Origin: Flavobacterium sp. CF108
GTDB lineage: Bacteria; Bacteroidota; Bacteroidia; Flavobacteriales; Flavobacteriaceae
Reading direction: 5' to 3'
DNA length: 64,000 nt
Assembly: GCF_900129795.1 (NCBI RefSeq)
Contig: NZ_FQWW01000004.1
Location: 1 to 64,000, forward strand
Each line of letters opens with the position of its first letter. Position 1 is the stretch's first letter. Shown here one piece after another: positions 7,656 through 16,414 of the stretch. A program made the position numbers and the translations under genes. The notes below the pieces were generated by a model. That model did no database searches. It was not told the DNA's origin and worked only from the letters and a program-made list of their open reading frames with translations.

Positions 7656-8455
7656 TATTCTGCAGATTGAATAGTAATAGGTAAAGAGTAAAGAACCCTA
7701 ACTTTTTTACCATTTTGCTCGCCGGGAGTCCATTTTGGACATTTTTTAAGAACACGAATTGCTTCTGCTCCTGTACCGTAACCGATATCCCTTAAAACTT
7801 TAATGTCGGTTAATGAACCGTCTTTTTCAACTACAAAAGTAACGTAAACTTTACCTTTTAAACCTTCTTCTTCCGGAGTCTTGTAATTATTTCCTACGAA
7901 TTTGTAGAATTTATCCATCCCTCCAGGGAAATCAGGTTTTACTTCGATACCAGCTGTATTATATACACTGTTATCTTCTTCTACGACTTGAGAAACTGGT
8001 CCTGTACCTACTGGCTCATCAACAGTTAAAACTGCATCTGGATCTCCTTTGATAGTTTCATTACCTACTTTCTTGTCTTTCAAATCCTCAATTTTTGGAG
8101 GATCTTCAGTAACTTCTTCCGCTTTAGCAACAACCGGTTTTGTAAATTTCACCTGATCCACTTTTGGTGGTGGTGGTGGTGGTGGTGGTTGATTAGGCTT
8201 TACTTCCTCTTTTTTAGGAGGTAATTTCACTGTAGCAATCTTAACATTGTTATCTACTTCATCTTCACCAGATTCTGGTAAAAAACTAGCAATAAGAGGA
8301 GCTGCAACAGCAAAGCTAAAAATGATCGAACCTATGATAAGCGCTTTTACCGTAGTTTTGTTGTTCGATTTTCTTAACTCGTATGCACCATATATCTTAT
8401 TACGTCCTTCGAATACGATATCAAGCCACGTGTTTTTAATTATATCTAATTTCAT
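7655..8455 (-). CDS. tonB: TonB-family energy transducer
   Basis: 266 residues. An N-terminal cytoplasmic segment with YGAYELRKSNNK is typical of Bacteroidetes TonB, followed by one membrane helix (about 40-60). A periplasmic linker follows with an eight-proline run (near residues 89-96) and a KPxV region. The C-terminal TonB domain (about 175-266) has GKVYVTFVVEKDGSL and ending ...YSLPITI. It couples the ExbB-ExbD proton channel to TonB-dependent outer-membrane receptors. It is encoded directly after two ExbD genes and overlaps the next gene by one base. Flavobacteria have several TonBs; which receptors this one serves cannot be told. Confidence 0.92.
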   Translation of the reverse strand: MKLDIIKNTWLDIVFEGRNKIYGAYELRKSNNKTTVKALIIGSIIFSFAVAAPLIASFLPESGEDEVDNNVKIATVKLPPKKEEVKPNQPPPPPPPPKVDQVKFTKPVVAKAEEVTEDPPKIEDLKDKKVGNETIKGDPDAVLTVDEPVGTGPVSQVVEEDNSVYNTAGIEVKPDFPGGMDKFYKFVGNNYKTPEEEGLKGKVYVTFVVEKDGSLTDIKVLRDIGYGTGAEAIRVLKKCPKWTPGEQNGKKVRVLYSLPITIQSAE

Positions 8456-8491
8456 TTTCTTGATTATTAGGATGTTAAAACAAGATAACCC

Positions 8492-9049
8492 TTATTTTTT
8501 CTCTATCAGTTTTGTTTCCTCTGGTGTAAACTCAGGAACAATAGCATACGTATCAACTTTAGTAATTGCCATTTCATCCAATATATCTACCAAATTACGG
8601 TAATTTGATTTTTTAGTTGGTTTGATAATAACAATAATTCCCTGTTTAGGCTTCCCTTTAGCAGCAGAATATTCTAAAACTGTTTTTTTTCTTTTAAGCA
8701 GTTCTCTACGAATCCCATCTTTACCATATGCAATATCTTTAGGTCCACCAATAGGTTTTTCTAACAATCCCATATAATAAGTCAATTTGTTGTCGGCACC
8801 AAGTATTACAGTCATCGTACGATTCTCATCTACTTTTGTATCTTCTACCTTCGTCGTATCATCCTCTTTATTTGGTAAAGACAAATCCATCGATTGAGGT
8901 TTTGACAACGATGTGGTCAACATAAAGAATGTGATCAATAAGAATGCCAAATCCACCATAGCCGTTAAATCGACTTTCGAATTTTGCTTTTTACTTCTTA
9001 CCTTGCCACCTTTTCCGCCGCCACCGTCGCCGGTATTTAATTCAGCCAT
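8492..9049 (-). CDS. exbD: ExbD/TolR-family biopolymer transporter (second copy)
   Basis: 185 residues. A glycine/lysine-rich cytoplasmic tail (GDGGGGKGGKVRSKKQ) precedes the membrane helix, which carries the essential acidic residue in KVDLTAMVDLAFLLITFFML (aspartate in MVD). The rest is a periplasmic domain. It differs from the ExbD encoded upstream at 9069 in both length and periplasmic sequence; tandem, divergent ExbDs are usual in this phylum and may form a heteromeric stator. It lies 19 nt after the first exbD and 36 nt before tonB. Confidence 0.92.
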   Translation of the reverse strand: MAELNTGDGGGGKGGKVRSKKQNSKVDLTAMVDLAFLLITFFMLTTSLSKPQSMDLSLPNKEDDTTKVEDTKVDENRTMTVILGADNKLTYYMGLLEKPIGGPKDIAYGKDGIRRELLKRKKTVLEYSAAKGKPKQGIIVIIKPTKKSNYRNLVDILDEMAITKVDTYAIVPEFTPEETKLIEKK

Positions 9050-9068
9050 TTTAGTGTATCTTTTTTAA

Positions 9069-9695
9069 TTAAAAGTCTTTTCCTCTCGTACCTGTAACTA
9101 AGTTAAAGGAGTTGATTTTCTGATCTTGTAAAATATCCATAATTTTTTTAATTTTTGGATATTCTTCTTTAGCATCACCTTTTATTGCAATCTGCAATTC
9201 TTTATCATCTAGATCAATCGCAGCTCTTCTTGAAACTAACAACCATTCTTTTAATTGATTATCTAAAGAATCGATTGGAATTCCAGGTTGATCCGCTTTT
9301 ACTCTTTCAGCTGAAGTCATACCAATGATTTGCTTTAAACTTGTTACAGGAACACCAAAGTCATCCATTAAAGCAAATTTAGTTTTATCATCTTCTGTAA
9401 AAGTCACACCGAATTTTGCACCCATTCCTTCAAGAGTTCTTTTACGAATCTCTCTACCTTTTAGGTCAAAAAACACTTTGCTTTTCCCATCTTTATCTTT
9501 TCCTACTGTAATAATTGCCAAATCAGTATCTGGTAATTTAAATTCAGCAACAGAAGCAGGCATATCTACAGGAAGTGCTTCAGGCACCTTAGCAGTAGCG
9601 GTCAAAATAAAGAACGTAAGCAAAAGGAACGCAACATCACACATGGCAGTCATATCTGTCGATGTTGACTTTTTTTTCATTTTTATTTTAGCCAT
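9069..9695 (-). CDS. exbD: ExbD/TolR-family biopolymer transporter (first copy)
   Basis: 208 residues. The helix region TSTDMTAMCDVAFLLLTFFI carries the conserved proton-path aspartate (CD). The periplasmic part ends in a typical ExbD domain (KIKKIMDILQDQKINSFNLV). It is preceded by exbB (55 nt) and followed by the second exbD. Length is above the ~140 residues of proteobacterial ExbD, as is common for Bacteroidetes versions with an inserted periplasmic segment. Confidence 0.93.
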   Translation of the reverse strand: MAKIKMKKKSTSTDMTAMCDVAFLLLTFFILTATAKVPEALPVDMPASVAEFKLPDTDLAIITVGKDKDGKSKVFFDLKGREIRKRTLEGMGAKFGVTFTEDDKTKFALMDDFGVPVTSLKQIIGMTSAERVKADQPGIPIDSLDNQLKEWLLVSRRAAIDLDDKELQIAIKGDAKEEYPKIKKIMDILQDQKINSFNLVTGTRGKDF

Positions 9696-9750
9696 TCTCT
9701 TTTATTTTATTTTGATATAATTAATTGTAATTATTAATATCAAAAATTAA

Positions 9751-10575
9751 TTATTGTTTCAAACTTCCTCTGAATCTTCTGTAAGTATTCACGATTGTAG
9801 TACCAGCCTCATCGATAGAGTAAGTTAAATCGTCAATTTTAGCAGTAAAGAAGTTGTAAGAAACAATTGCTAAGATAGAAGTAGAGATACCTGTTGCAGT
9901 GTTGATAAGTGCCTCAGAAATACCAGTTGCAAGAGCAGCTTGGTCAGGAGTTCCAGCAGAAGCTAACGCACCAAACGCTTTAATCATACCTGATACAGTT
10001 CCTAATAATCCTCCTAAAGTTCCTAATGATACTAAAGTAGAGATAATAGTCATATTTTTTTCTAACATTGGCATTTCTAATGAAGTTGCCTCTTCGATTT
10101 CTTTGTGGATTACTTCAGAAGCTTCTTCACTGTTGAATCCTTCTTTTTTAACGTCTTGATATTTAATCAAAGCAGATTTAATTGCGTTTGCAACTGAACC
10201 TTGTTGTTTGTCACATGAAGCGATAGCAGCCTCAATGTTTCCTTCTTTAATACTTCCTTGAACGCTTTTCATGAATTTGTCTAGGTTAGCTTTTCCAGCA
10301 GCTTTACCGATAACAATGAATCTTTCAATTGAAAAAACAACAACCATTAAAAACATACCTAATAATACTGGTACAATAAATCCTCCTTTATAAACTTGTC
10401 CTAATGTATTGATTGGATGTCCAGTTTCAGGGTTACCTCCTTCGAAGTTAGACGTATCTCCCATGATTACTTTCCAAATAAACACCCCAACCAAAATACA
10501 CGCAACAATAATGATTCCTGTAATCATCCCTCCTCCATTTGAAGTGCTTTCTTTTTTAACTTTAACGTTTGCCAT
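9751..10575 (-). CDS. exbB: ExbB/TolQ/MotA-family proton channel protein
   Basis: 274 residues with three membrane segments: an N-terminal one near residues 17-38, one near 65-88 (VPVLLGMFLMVVVFSIERF) and the C-terminal pair. The TolQ/ExbB signature TLGGLLGTVSGMIKAF is near residue 190, followed by ISEALINTATGISTSI. It is the first gene of the operon. ExbB pentamers around ExbD form the motor that energises TonB. A TAAATTTG -7 element lies at 10647-10640. Confidence 0.93.
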   Translation of the reverse strand: MANVKVKKESTSNGGGMITGIIIVACILVGVFIWKVIMGDTSNFEGGNPETGHPINTLGQVYKGGFIVPVLLGMFLMVVVFSIERFIVIGKAAGKANLDKFMKSVQGSIKEGNIEAAIASCDKQQGSVANAIKSALIKYQDVKKEGFNSEEASEVIHKEIEEATSLEMPMLEKNMTIISTLVSLGTLGGLLGTVSGMIKAFGALASAGTPDQAALATGISEALINTATGISTSILAIVSYNFFTAKIDDLTYSIDEAGTTIVNTYRRFRGSLKQ

Positions 10576-10955
10576 TTTTTTAAATTTTAATAGTTTTAAA
10601 TAATTTTTATTTTTTAGTTATATTTAACTTGTAGGGTAGCAAATTTATACGTTTAGTTTAAATAAAAAAACTTTTTTTAATTTTATTGAAGGAAATTTAA
10701 CGTCAAATTAAAAAATATCTCATTAATTTGTCGGCAGTATTTTTATGATAAAACAAAAAAAAAGGCGAATAATAAAAAAATTACAACGTTTTAGTAAATA
10801 TTCAATCATTCCGTTGAAATCTTCTTAAAAAGCTGCGAATTTATTTTTTATGTTTATTTCAATCAAAAAAAGCATTTTCCTACTAAAAAAAAGATAGTTA
10901 AATTGTTAAAAAATCAAACAAAACTCTTATAATCATCTAAATTACAAATAAAAAC
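10576..10955. other. Divergent intergenic region between exbB and the HerA-like gene
   Basis: Very AT-rich, no coding potential. On the minus strand TAAATTTG at 10647-10640 is a plausible -7 element for the exb-ton operon, 65 nt before the exbB ATG, but I see no clean TTG at the right distance. I see no clear promoter for the rightward gene and no repeats. Confidence 0.5.
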
Positions 10956-12473
10956 ATGAATAAAAAAGATAATTTCATTCAGGAGATAAATAGCGGTTAT
11001 TCGGCTAAAGGTGACTCTATTATTTTGGGCGGTGCAATTTTAGATGGTGAAGCAATTGCCGAGGCTCACGTCAAGATTCCTTTAAAAACATTAAACCGCC
11101 ACGGTCTTATTGCCGGAGCGACCGGAACCGGAAAAACAAAAACAATTCAGGTTTTTTCTGAGCAGTTATCAAATGCCGGAATCCCTGTTTTAATGATGGA
11201 TATTAAAGGTGATTTTAGCGGTATTGCAAAAGAAGGAAAAGAGGAAGGTTTTATTACAGAACGTCACTCTAAAATAAATGTACCTTATAATGTAGCTGCG
11301 TTTCCGGTTGAGTTGATGTCGCTGTCTAAACAAAACGGAGTTCGTCTGCGTGCAACGGTTTCAGAATTTGGTCCGGTTTTATTTTCGAGAATCTTAGATT
11401 TAAATGATACTCAGGCCGGAGTTGTGGCGGTTATCTTTAAATATTGTGATGATAATCAAATGCCTTTATTAGATTTAAAAGACATTAAAAAAGTTATCAA
11501 TTATATTACGGAAGAAGGTAAAGAAGAAATCGCTGCCAGTTACGGCAAGATATCAACTGCTACAACCGGAACAATTCTTAGAAAAATTATTGAACTGGAA
11601 CAGCAAGGCGGTGATTTGTTTTTTGGCGAATTGTCTTTTGAAACTGATGATTTAATGCGAATTGACGAAAACGGAAAAGGATACGTTAATATCATCCGCT
11701 TGACGGATATTCAGGATAAACCAAAATTATTCTCCACTTTCATGTTAAGCCTTTTAGCAGAGATTTATCAAAAAATGCCTGAAAAAGGAGATGCAGAGCA
11801 GCCTGAACTGGTAATCTTTATAGATGAAGCGCATTTAATTTTCAATGAAGCCAGTAAAGCGTTATTAGAGCAAATTGAAACGATTGTAAAATTAATTCGT
11901 TCAAAAGGTGTGGGTGTTTATTTTGTTACTCAAAACCCAATGGATGTTCCGAGTGGTGTTTTGGCACAATTAGGATTAAAAATTCAGCATGCACTTAGAG
12001 CTTTTACTGCAAATGATCGTCAGGCGATTAAAAAAACAGCTGATAATTACCCAACTTCTGAATATTATAAAACTGATGAATTACTGACAAGTTTAGGGAT
12101 TGGAGAAGCTTTGGTAACAGCCCTAAACGAAAAAGGTGTTCCGACACCGCTTGTTGCCACAATGATGCGTGCGCCACAAAGTCGAATGGATATTTTATCG
12201 CCTTCTGAAATTGAAGAAATAAACAACAAATCGAAACTGGTTAAAAAATATGGCGAAGAGATTGACCGTGAAAGCGCCTTCGAAATCTTATCTAAAAAAA
12301 TAGCCGATGCAAATGAAGCTGCTGCTCAACAAGAAGAAGAAACACCAACAAGGTCTTCAAAAGCAGAACCAAGCACTGCAAGTGTAGTGGGTAAATCGGT
12401 TTTAAAAGTGGTAACAAGCGCTACCTTTATAAGAGGCGTGTTTGGCGTTTTGACCAAAATCTTTAAGAAATAA
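10956..12473 (+). CDS. HerA-like ATPase, DUF853 (helicase HerA-like C-terminal) family
   Basis: 505 residues. Walker A is GATGTGKT at residues 54-61, Walker B is VIFIDEAH near residue 290, and a sensor-like FVTQNPMDVP follows. This is the DUF853/HerA-CTD architecture of FtsK/HerA-class hexameric ATPases. E. coli YjgR is the best-known relative; its function is not established. The typical HerA partner NurA is not adjacent. The C-terminal ~70 residues are a low-complexity linker plus a basic, hydrophobic end (VVTSATFIRGVFGVLTKIFKK). It is monocistronic, convergent with KMO. Confidence 0.87.
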   Translation: MNKKDNFIQEINSGYSAKGDSIILGGAILDGEAIAEAHVKIPLKTLNRHGLIAGATGTGKTKTIQVFSEQLSNAGIPVLMMDIKGDFSGIAKEGKEEGFITERHSKINVPYNVAAFPVELMSLSKQNGVRLRATVSEFGPVLFSRILDLNDTQAGVVAVIFKYCDDNQMPLLDLKDIKKVINYITEEGKEEIAASYGKISTATTGTILRKIIELEQQGGDLFFGELSFETDDLMRIDENGKGYVNIIRLTDIQDKPKLFSTFMLSLLAEIYQKMPEKGDAEQPELVIFIDEAHLIFNEASKALLEQIETIVKLIRSKGVGVYFVTQNPMDVPSGVLAQLGLKIQHALRAFTANDRQAIKKTADNYPTSEYYKTDELLTSLGIGEALVTALNEKGVPTPLVATMMRAPQSRMDILSPSEIEEINNKSKLVKKYGEEIDRESAFEILSKKIADANEAAAQQEEETPTRSSKAEPSTASVVGKSVLKVVTSATFIRGVFGVLTKIFKK

Positions 12474-12544
12474 CAATATCAAAAATCAATTACAATATCA
12501 ATGTCAATTTAAAATTGATTTTTGATATTGTAATTGACATTGAT
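12474..12544. terminator. Interleaved inverted repeats between convergent genes
   Basis: Two perfect inverted repeats are interlaced: arm A 12474-12490 pairs with 12514-12530 (17 bp), and arm B 12497-12509 pairs with 12532-12544 (13 bp), in the order A-B-A'-B'. It fills the whole gap between the HerA-like gene and KMO. It may act as a bidirectional terminator, though it lacks a long T tract. The topology allows either hairpin or an H-type pseudoknot. Confidence 0.65.
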
Positions 12545-13885
12545 TTATTTTTGCAGTAAATCCAGAATTTTATTTTCAACTTCTGGTGAGTTCCAGATAT
12601 TTTCTATGTTGTCCAGTTTTAAAACTTCTTCCATAATTCCGTTTTGGAAATCTCCAATTGCCAATGCTTCTGCATACGGGCGGTCGCTAAAAGTAACGCG
12701 GCTGTAAAGCGGAATCCATTTATCTGGATGTTTATCTGAGAAAACTTTTTCTATTTTCTTTTGTAATAAGAATTTTTCATCTGCCGTTTTGGTACTCATT
12801 TCCATGAAATTTCGGTATGAAAGTTCAGCAATTGCATCGGCATTTGGTTTGCGGGAAATTTGATATTCAGAGAAAATCTTTTTCCAGTCGTTTCCAAACT
12901 TTTCAATCATTTCGTTCAGCACCGTAATATCTTCAAAACCGGCATTCATCCCTTGTCCATAAAAAGGAACAATAGCGTGGCAGGCATCTCCAATTAAAGC
13001 AATTTTATCTTCGTAAGTCCACGGAAAACATTTCATGGTTACCAAAGTACTTGTTGGGTTTTTAAAGAAATCATTTGCCAGTTCCGGAATCACTTCAATC
13101 GAATCCGGGAAATTTTTCTCAAAGAAATCTTCAACCATTTTACGATCTGTAAGCGATTCAAAAGAATTTTTCCCTTCAAAAGGCATAAATAAAGTACAGG
13201 TAAAACTTCCATCAAGATTAGGAAGCGCAATTAGCATGTACTCGCCTCTCGGCCAAATATGAAAAGAATTTTTATCTAATTTATGCGTTCCGTCAGCATT
13301 TGCCGGAATATTCAATTCCTTATAACCCATATTTAAAAATTCCTGCGAATAATTAAACATGCTCTGGCGCTGCATTCTGTGGCGGATTCTCGAAAATGCT
13401 CCATCGGCACCAAAAACCATATCGTATTTTCGTTCTTCCCACTCGCCTCTTTCACTTTCGCCAATGTGCAAAGTTGCATCACTTAACGTTACATCCCAGA
13501 TTTTTTGTTCAAAATGAAATTCGGCTCCGGCATTTTCGGCCAAATCAATCATTTTTCTGTTTAGCTTTCCTCTCGAAATCGAATAAATCGATTCGCCTTC
13601 CTGTCCATAATTCTGAAAATTGAGTTTATCGACCAAATGAATGGCACGTTTACCCATAGGAATTGCAATTTCCCGAACTGCATCACCAACTCCAACGCCG
13701 TCAAGCGCTTTCCATCCACGATTAGACATTGCAAGATTAATAGAACGGCCAGAAAAATTTATTTTTCTAATATCAGGGCTTCGATCATAAACATGAACTG
13801 TGTGACCTGCTTTTTTAAGATAAATTGCCAACAGCGATCCTACAAGTCCAGAACCTACAACAGCAATTTTGAGTGAAGTTTGCAT
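12545..13885 (-). CDS. kmo: Kynurenine 3-monooxygenase
   Basis: 446 residues. This FAD-dependent aromatic hydroxylase converts L-kynurenine to 3-hydroxykynurenine. The N-terminal dinucleotide motif is GSGLVG at residues 11-16, followed by a Glu/Asp-type second strand (VYDRS). The GD motif GDACHAIVPFYGQGMNAGFED, about residue 300, is diagnostic of the group A flavin hydroxylases, and the FYGQGMN part is typical of KMO. Length matches the family. The next enzyme, kynureninase, is at 28185 on the same strand but far away, so they are not one operon. The remaining NAD-from-tryptophan genes are not in the window. Confidence 0.92.
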   Translation of the reverse strand: MQTSLKIAVVGSGLVGSLLAIYLKKAGHTVHVYDRSPDIRKINFSGRSINLAMSNRGWKALDGVGVGDAVREIAIPMGKRAIHLVDKLNFQNYGQEGESIYSISRGKLNRKMIDLAENAGAEFHFEQKIWDVTLSDATLHIGESERGEWEERKYDMVFGADGAFSRIRHRMQRQSMFNYSQEFLNMGYKELNIPANADGTHKLDKNSFHIWPRGEYMLIALPNLDGSFTCTLFMPFEGKNSFESLTDRKMVEDFFEKNFPDSIEVIPELANDFFKNPTSTLVTMKCFPWTYEDKIALIGDACHAIVPFYGQGMNAGFEDITVLNEMIEKFGNDWKKIFSEYQISRKPNADAIAELSYRNFMEMSTKTADEKFLLQKKIEKVFSDKHPDKWIPLYSRVTFSDRPYAEALAIGDFQNGIMEEVLKLDNIENIWNSPEVENKILDLLQK

Positions 13886-14089
13886 CGGGGAAAATCTAAT
13901 ATATAAGATCGTAAAAATAAGTAATAATTGTACATAAGCTTTAAATTACAACAAATATTTAACCTTAAATACCAATATTTATTGGGCATCTGTACCCATT
14001 TTCATAACAAAATCCTATTTTATTAGATTTATTTAGATTTTCAAAAGGAGTAATTTCGTTTAAAGAAAAATCTTAACTGGGGAAAAAAT

Positions 14090-14249
14090 CTTGCAAAGTC
14101 GCAAAGACGCAAAGTTTCTATTTTGCCACAGATTATACGGATTGTAATGATTTTTTCCCGCAGATTGAGCAGATAATTACACTTAAAAAAATCTGTAAAA
14201 TCAGCTAAATCTGCGGGAAACAAACTTTGCGTCTTGGCGACTTTGCGAG
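14090..14249. repeat. Nested inverted repeat of CGCAAAG / CCCGCAGATT modules
   Basis: Outer arms 14090-14117 and 14222-14249 read TTGCAAAGTCGCAAAGACGC and its near reverse complement; an inner pair begins with CCCGCAGATT (about 14158) and ends AATCTGCGGG (about 14209-14218). A GCCACAGATT arm (about 14124) lacks a partner here but has one in the larger element at 27765-28173. It fills most of the gene-free stretch 13886-14307; the rest of that stretch shows nothing recognisable. Confidence 0.7.
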
Positions 14250-14307
14250 AAGCCATCTCCAGTATTAAAAAATCTTAATTCAAAAAGACATTAATAAACC
14301 AACAACA

Positions 14308-14901
14308 ATGAACAGCGAAATTTTACAATCAGAAATCATTTTAGAAAACGAAAGAGTATTATTAATTCCCTTTGAGAACGAAAGAAACATCGAACTCAAA
14401 GAAATTATTTTTGATGACGAAATCTGGAAATATATGGGAATGTATGTTCGCAACGATCAGGATTTTGAAAATTATATTCAAAGTACCTTAAAACAAAAAG
14501 CAGACGGAATTTGTTATCCGTTCCTTATTATAGATAAAGCTACAAACAGAGTTGCCGGAAGTACTCGTTATGGCTATTTAAATCATGCGAGCCAGAAATG
14601 TGAAATTGGCTGGACCTGGTATGGAAAAGATTTTCAGGGAACTGGTTTAAACAAAGCCTGTAAATATGAATTATTGAAATTTGGCTTCGAAAATATTCAA
14701 TTTAAAAGAATACAATTCAGCGCTGATCTTGAAAACTTAAGATCGCAAAGAGCGATTGAAAACTTGGGAGCTTTAAAAGAAGGCTTATTTAGAAATAATT
14801 ATATAGATTCTAAAGGAAACAGTAAAGACGATGTTTATTATAGTATAATTTTAGAGGAATGGCAGAATACTAAGCGAGATTATTTTGGGGAGTTTGTATA
14901 A
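14308..14901 (+). CDS. GNAT acetyltransferase, RimJ/RimL-like
   Basis: 197 residues of the Acetyltransf_3 type. The acetyl-CoA loop is in GWTWYGKDFQGTGLNKACKY (about residue 110) and the C-terminal strand has FSADLENLRSQRAIENLGA, the conserved 'N..S...IE.LG' of RimJ/RimL proteins. The cell target is unknown; homologues modify N-termini of ribosomal proteins or small molecules. Start chosen at the first ATG after an A-rich stretch. It is a single gene followed by a secreted protein on the same strand. Confidence 0.87.
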   Translation: MNSEILQSEIILENERVLLIPFENERNIELKEIIFDDEIWKYMGMYVRNDQDFENYIQSTLKQKADGICYPFLIIDKATNRVAGSTRYGYLNHASQKCEIGWTWYGKDFQGTGLNKACKYELLKFGFENIQFKRIQFSADLENLRSQRAIENLGALKEGLFRNNYIDSKGNSKDDVYYSIILEEWQNTKRDYFGEFV

Positions 14902-14973
14902 AAATCAATTCATATGTTTAATAAAAAAAGCAATACATTAGCTTGATATAAACTTATCTTTTCTTCGTAACCT

Positions 14974-15513
14974 ATGAAAATTAAAACTTATTTAACAGCA
15001 CTTCTTATTCTGGTTTCTTTTAATTTTTATGCTCAGTCAAAAATGCTAACCGGCCCTAAACATTTAATAAGGCTGGAAATTCCTAAAAACTGGGTTCAGG
15101 CCGAAAATGATCAAATTCCTTTTTTAATAAGGCCAGACGAGAAAAATAGCAGCGACGATACTTATATGTATGTTTATGGATTAGATTATCAATCGCCGCC
15201 TGATCTAAATTTATGGATTGAAGGAAATAGTTCGGAATTAAAAAATGATATTCCTGAAATAAAGATTGGTGAATTAAATTACAGCTTTGAAAATTTAAAG
15301 AAAGATAACTTTTTAACCGGACGTTATAAAGTTGTAAGCTACATATATCCTAATTTTAAAGAAGAAGCTTTATTGGTTATCGAATCTAAAACTACCATTA
15401 TTACAGCTGTTTTAGCAGCAAAAGATCATGCTGAATTTAACAAATATCTTAATTCGTTCAAAGAGCTTGTAAATTCAATAAAGATTAATGCCGCGAAAGT
15501 AACATTTGAATAA
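14974..15513 (+). CDS. Secreted protein of unknown function
   Basis: 179 residues beginning with a clear signal peptide (MKIKTYLTALLILVSFNFYA, cut before QSKM). The mature part has a beta-rich pattern: LIRLEIPKNWVQ, a short central region, then a closing segment ending in NSFKELVNSIKI. This resembles the PsbP/MOG1-like small periplasmic folds but no family is recognised. It lies 35 nt before the AraC-type regulator, so the two may be co-transcribed. Confidence 0.7.
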   Translation: MKIKTYLTALLILVSFNFYAQSKMLTGPKHLIRLEIPKNWVQAENDQIPFLIRPDEKNSSDDTYMYVYGLDYQSPPDLNLWIEGNSSELKNDIPEIKIGELNYSFENLKKDNFLTGRYKVVSYIYPNFKEEALLVIESKTTIITAVLAAKDHAEFNKYLNSFKELVNSIKINAAKVTFE

Positions 15514-15548
15514 ATTTTCAGAGAAACAATTCAAACTAATAAACAAAA

Positions 15549-16340
15549 ATGAACCTCTACTCAGAACATTATGTAACTCCAAAAGCTGAAAGGTTCGTCA
15601 ATAAAATTTGGTGTTTAGATAACAGCATCGGCGAAAGCCTGATTGAAAATAAACTCGTTTTACCAAACGGCTGTTTTAATCTTGCCATTGTAACTGGAAA
15701 TGCGATAGAAGTTCATACTAGTAAAAACAAATACGAAATGAACGAAGGCATTTACTTTTGTTCGCAAATGACCAATAAAGTTTTGGTGAATATTCAGCCG
15801 AAAACTAAAGTCACTATAATACAGCTTCATACGTGGACACTTTCGATGTTTCCGAAATATGATTTAAGCAATTTTACAGATTCTATTCTTAAAATTAATC
15901 CTGAAGAATTGCCTTTTAAAGTTCGAAATAACGCTGAAATTGAAACTTTATTAAATACGATAAATATTTATTTTGAAGAATTAGCAGTTTTACATCTAAA
16001 CAAAAATGTGATTGAAAGAATCTGCGAAATCATTAAAAATCAGGAAGAAATTTCGGTTTCTGAAATCAGTAAAGATTTAAAATCATCACAGCGATTATTG
16101 CAGATTAAATTTAAAACGGCAACCGGATTGACAATTAAAAAATACATTCAGATTTTGAAGTTTAGAAAATCGGTCGATCAAATGGTGAATTCTGATTTAG
16201 AAAAACTGAAATTAACCGATGTTGCATTGTATAATAAGTACTTCGATCAATCGCATTTCATAAAAAAATTTAAAGATGTAACGAAGACAACGCCTAAGAT
16301 GTTCGACCCCAATTCCTATTTTCTTTCGCAAAAAAGGTAA
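15549..16340 (+). CDS. AraC-family transcriptional regulator with DUF6597-like sensor domain
   Basis: 263 residues. The N-terminal ~150 residues form a cupin-like sensor (YVTPKAERFVNKIWCLDN, then LPNGCFNLAIVTG), as in the DUF6597 domain of AraC regulators. The C-terminal ~100 residues carry the AraC double helix-turn-helix, with SVSEISKDLKSSQRLLQIKF and the end pattern YNKYFDQSHFIKKFKDVTKTTPKMF. It sits just upstream of the serine hydrolase gene, which it may regulate. A 13-bp word, AATCATCAATCAA, is present upstream of both hydrolase genes (16397 and 18606) and is a candidate operator. Confidence 0.85.
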   Translation: MNLYSEHYVTPKAERFVNKIWCLDNSIGESLIENKLVLPNGCFNLAIVTGNAIEVHTSKNKYEMNEGIYFCSQMTNKVLVNIQPKTKVTIIQLHTWTLSMFPKYDLSNFTDSILKINPEELPFKVRNNAEIETLLNTINIYFEELAVLHLNKNVIERICEIIKNQEEISVSEISKDLKSSQRLLQIKFKTATGLTIKKYIQILKFRKSVDQMVNSDLEKLKLTDVALYNKYFDQSHFIKKFKDVTKTTPKMFDPNSYFLSQKR

Positions 16341-16396
16341 GTTTTCGCTTTTATACTATTTTTCAATTTTTGATTGATGTAATATTGCAAGTCATT

Positions 16397-16409
16397 AATC
16401 ATCAATCAA
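16397..16409 (+). promoter_or_regulatory. Candidate operator word, copy 1
   Basis: AATCATCAATCAA lies 5 nt before the preferred start of the serine hydrolase. The identical 13-mer occurs at 18606-18618 upstream of the second serine hydrolase. AraC-type binding is only inferred. Confidence 0.3.
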
Positions 16410-16414
16410 TCACA

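Noticed and set aside
14041..14256. 71-codon open frame, minus strand
   Set aside because: It coincides with the inverted repeat 14090-14249; the reading frame is a by-product of the repeat.
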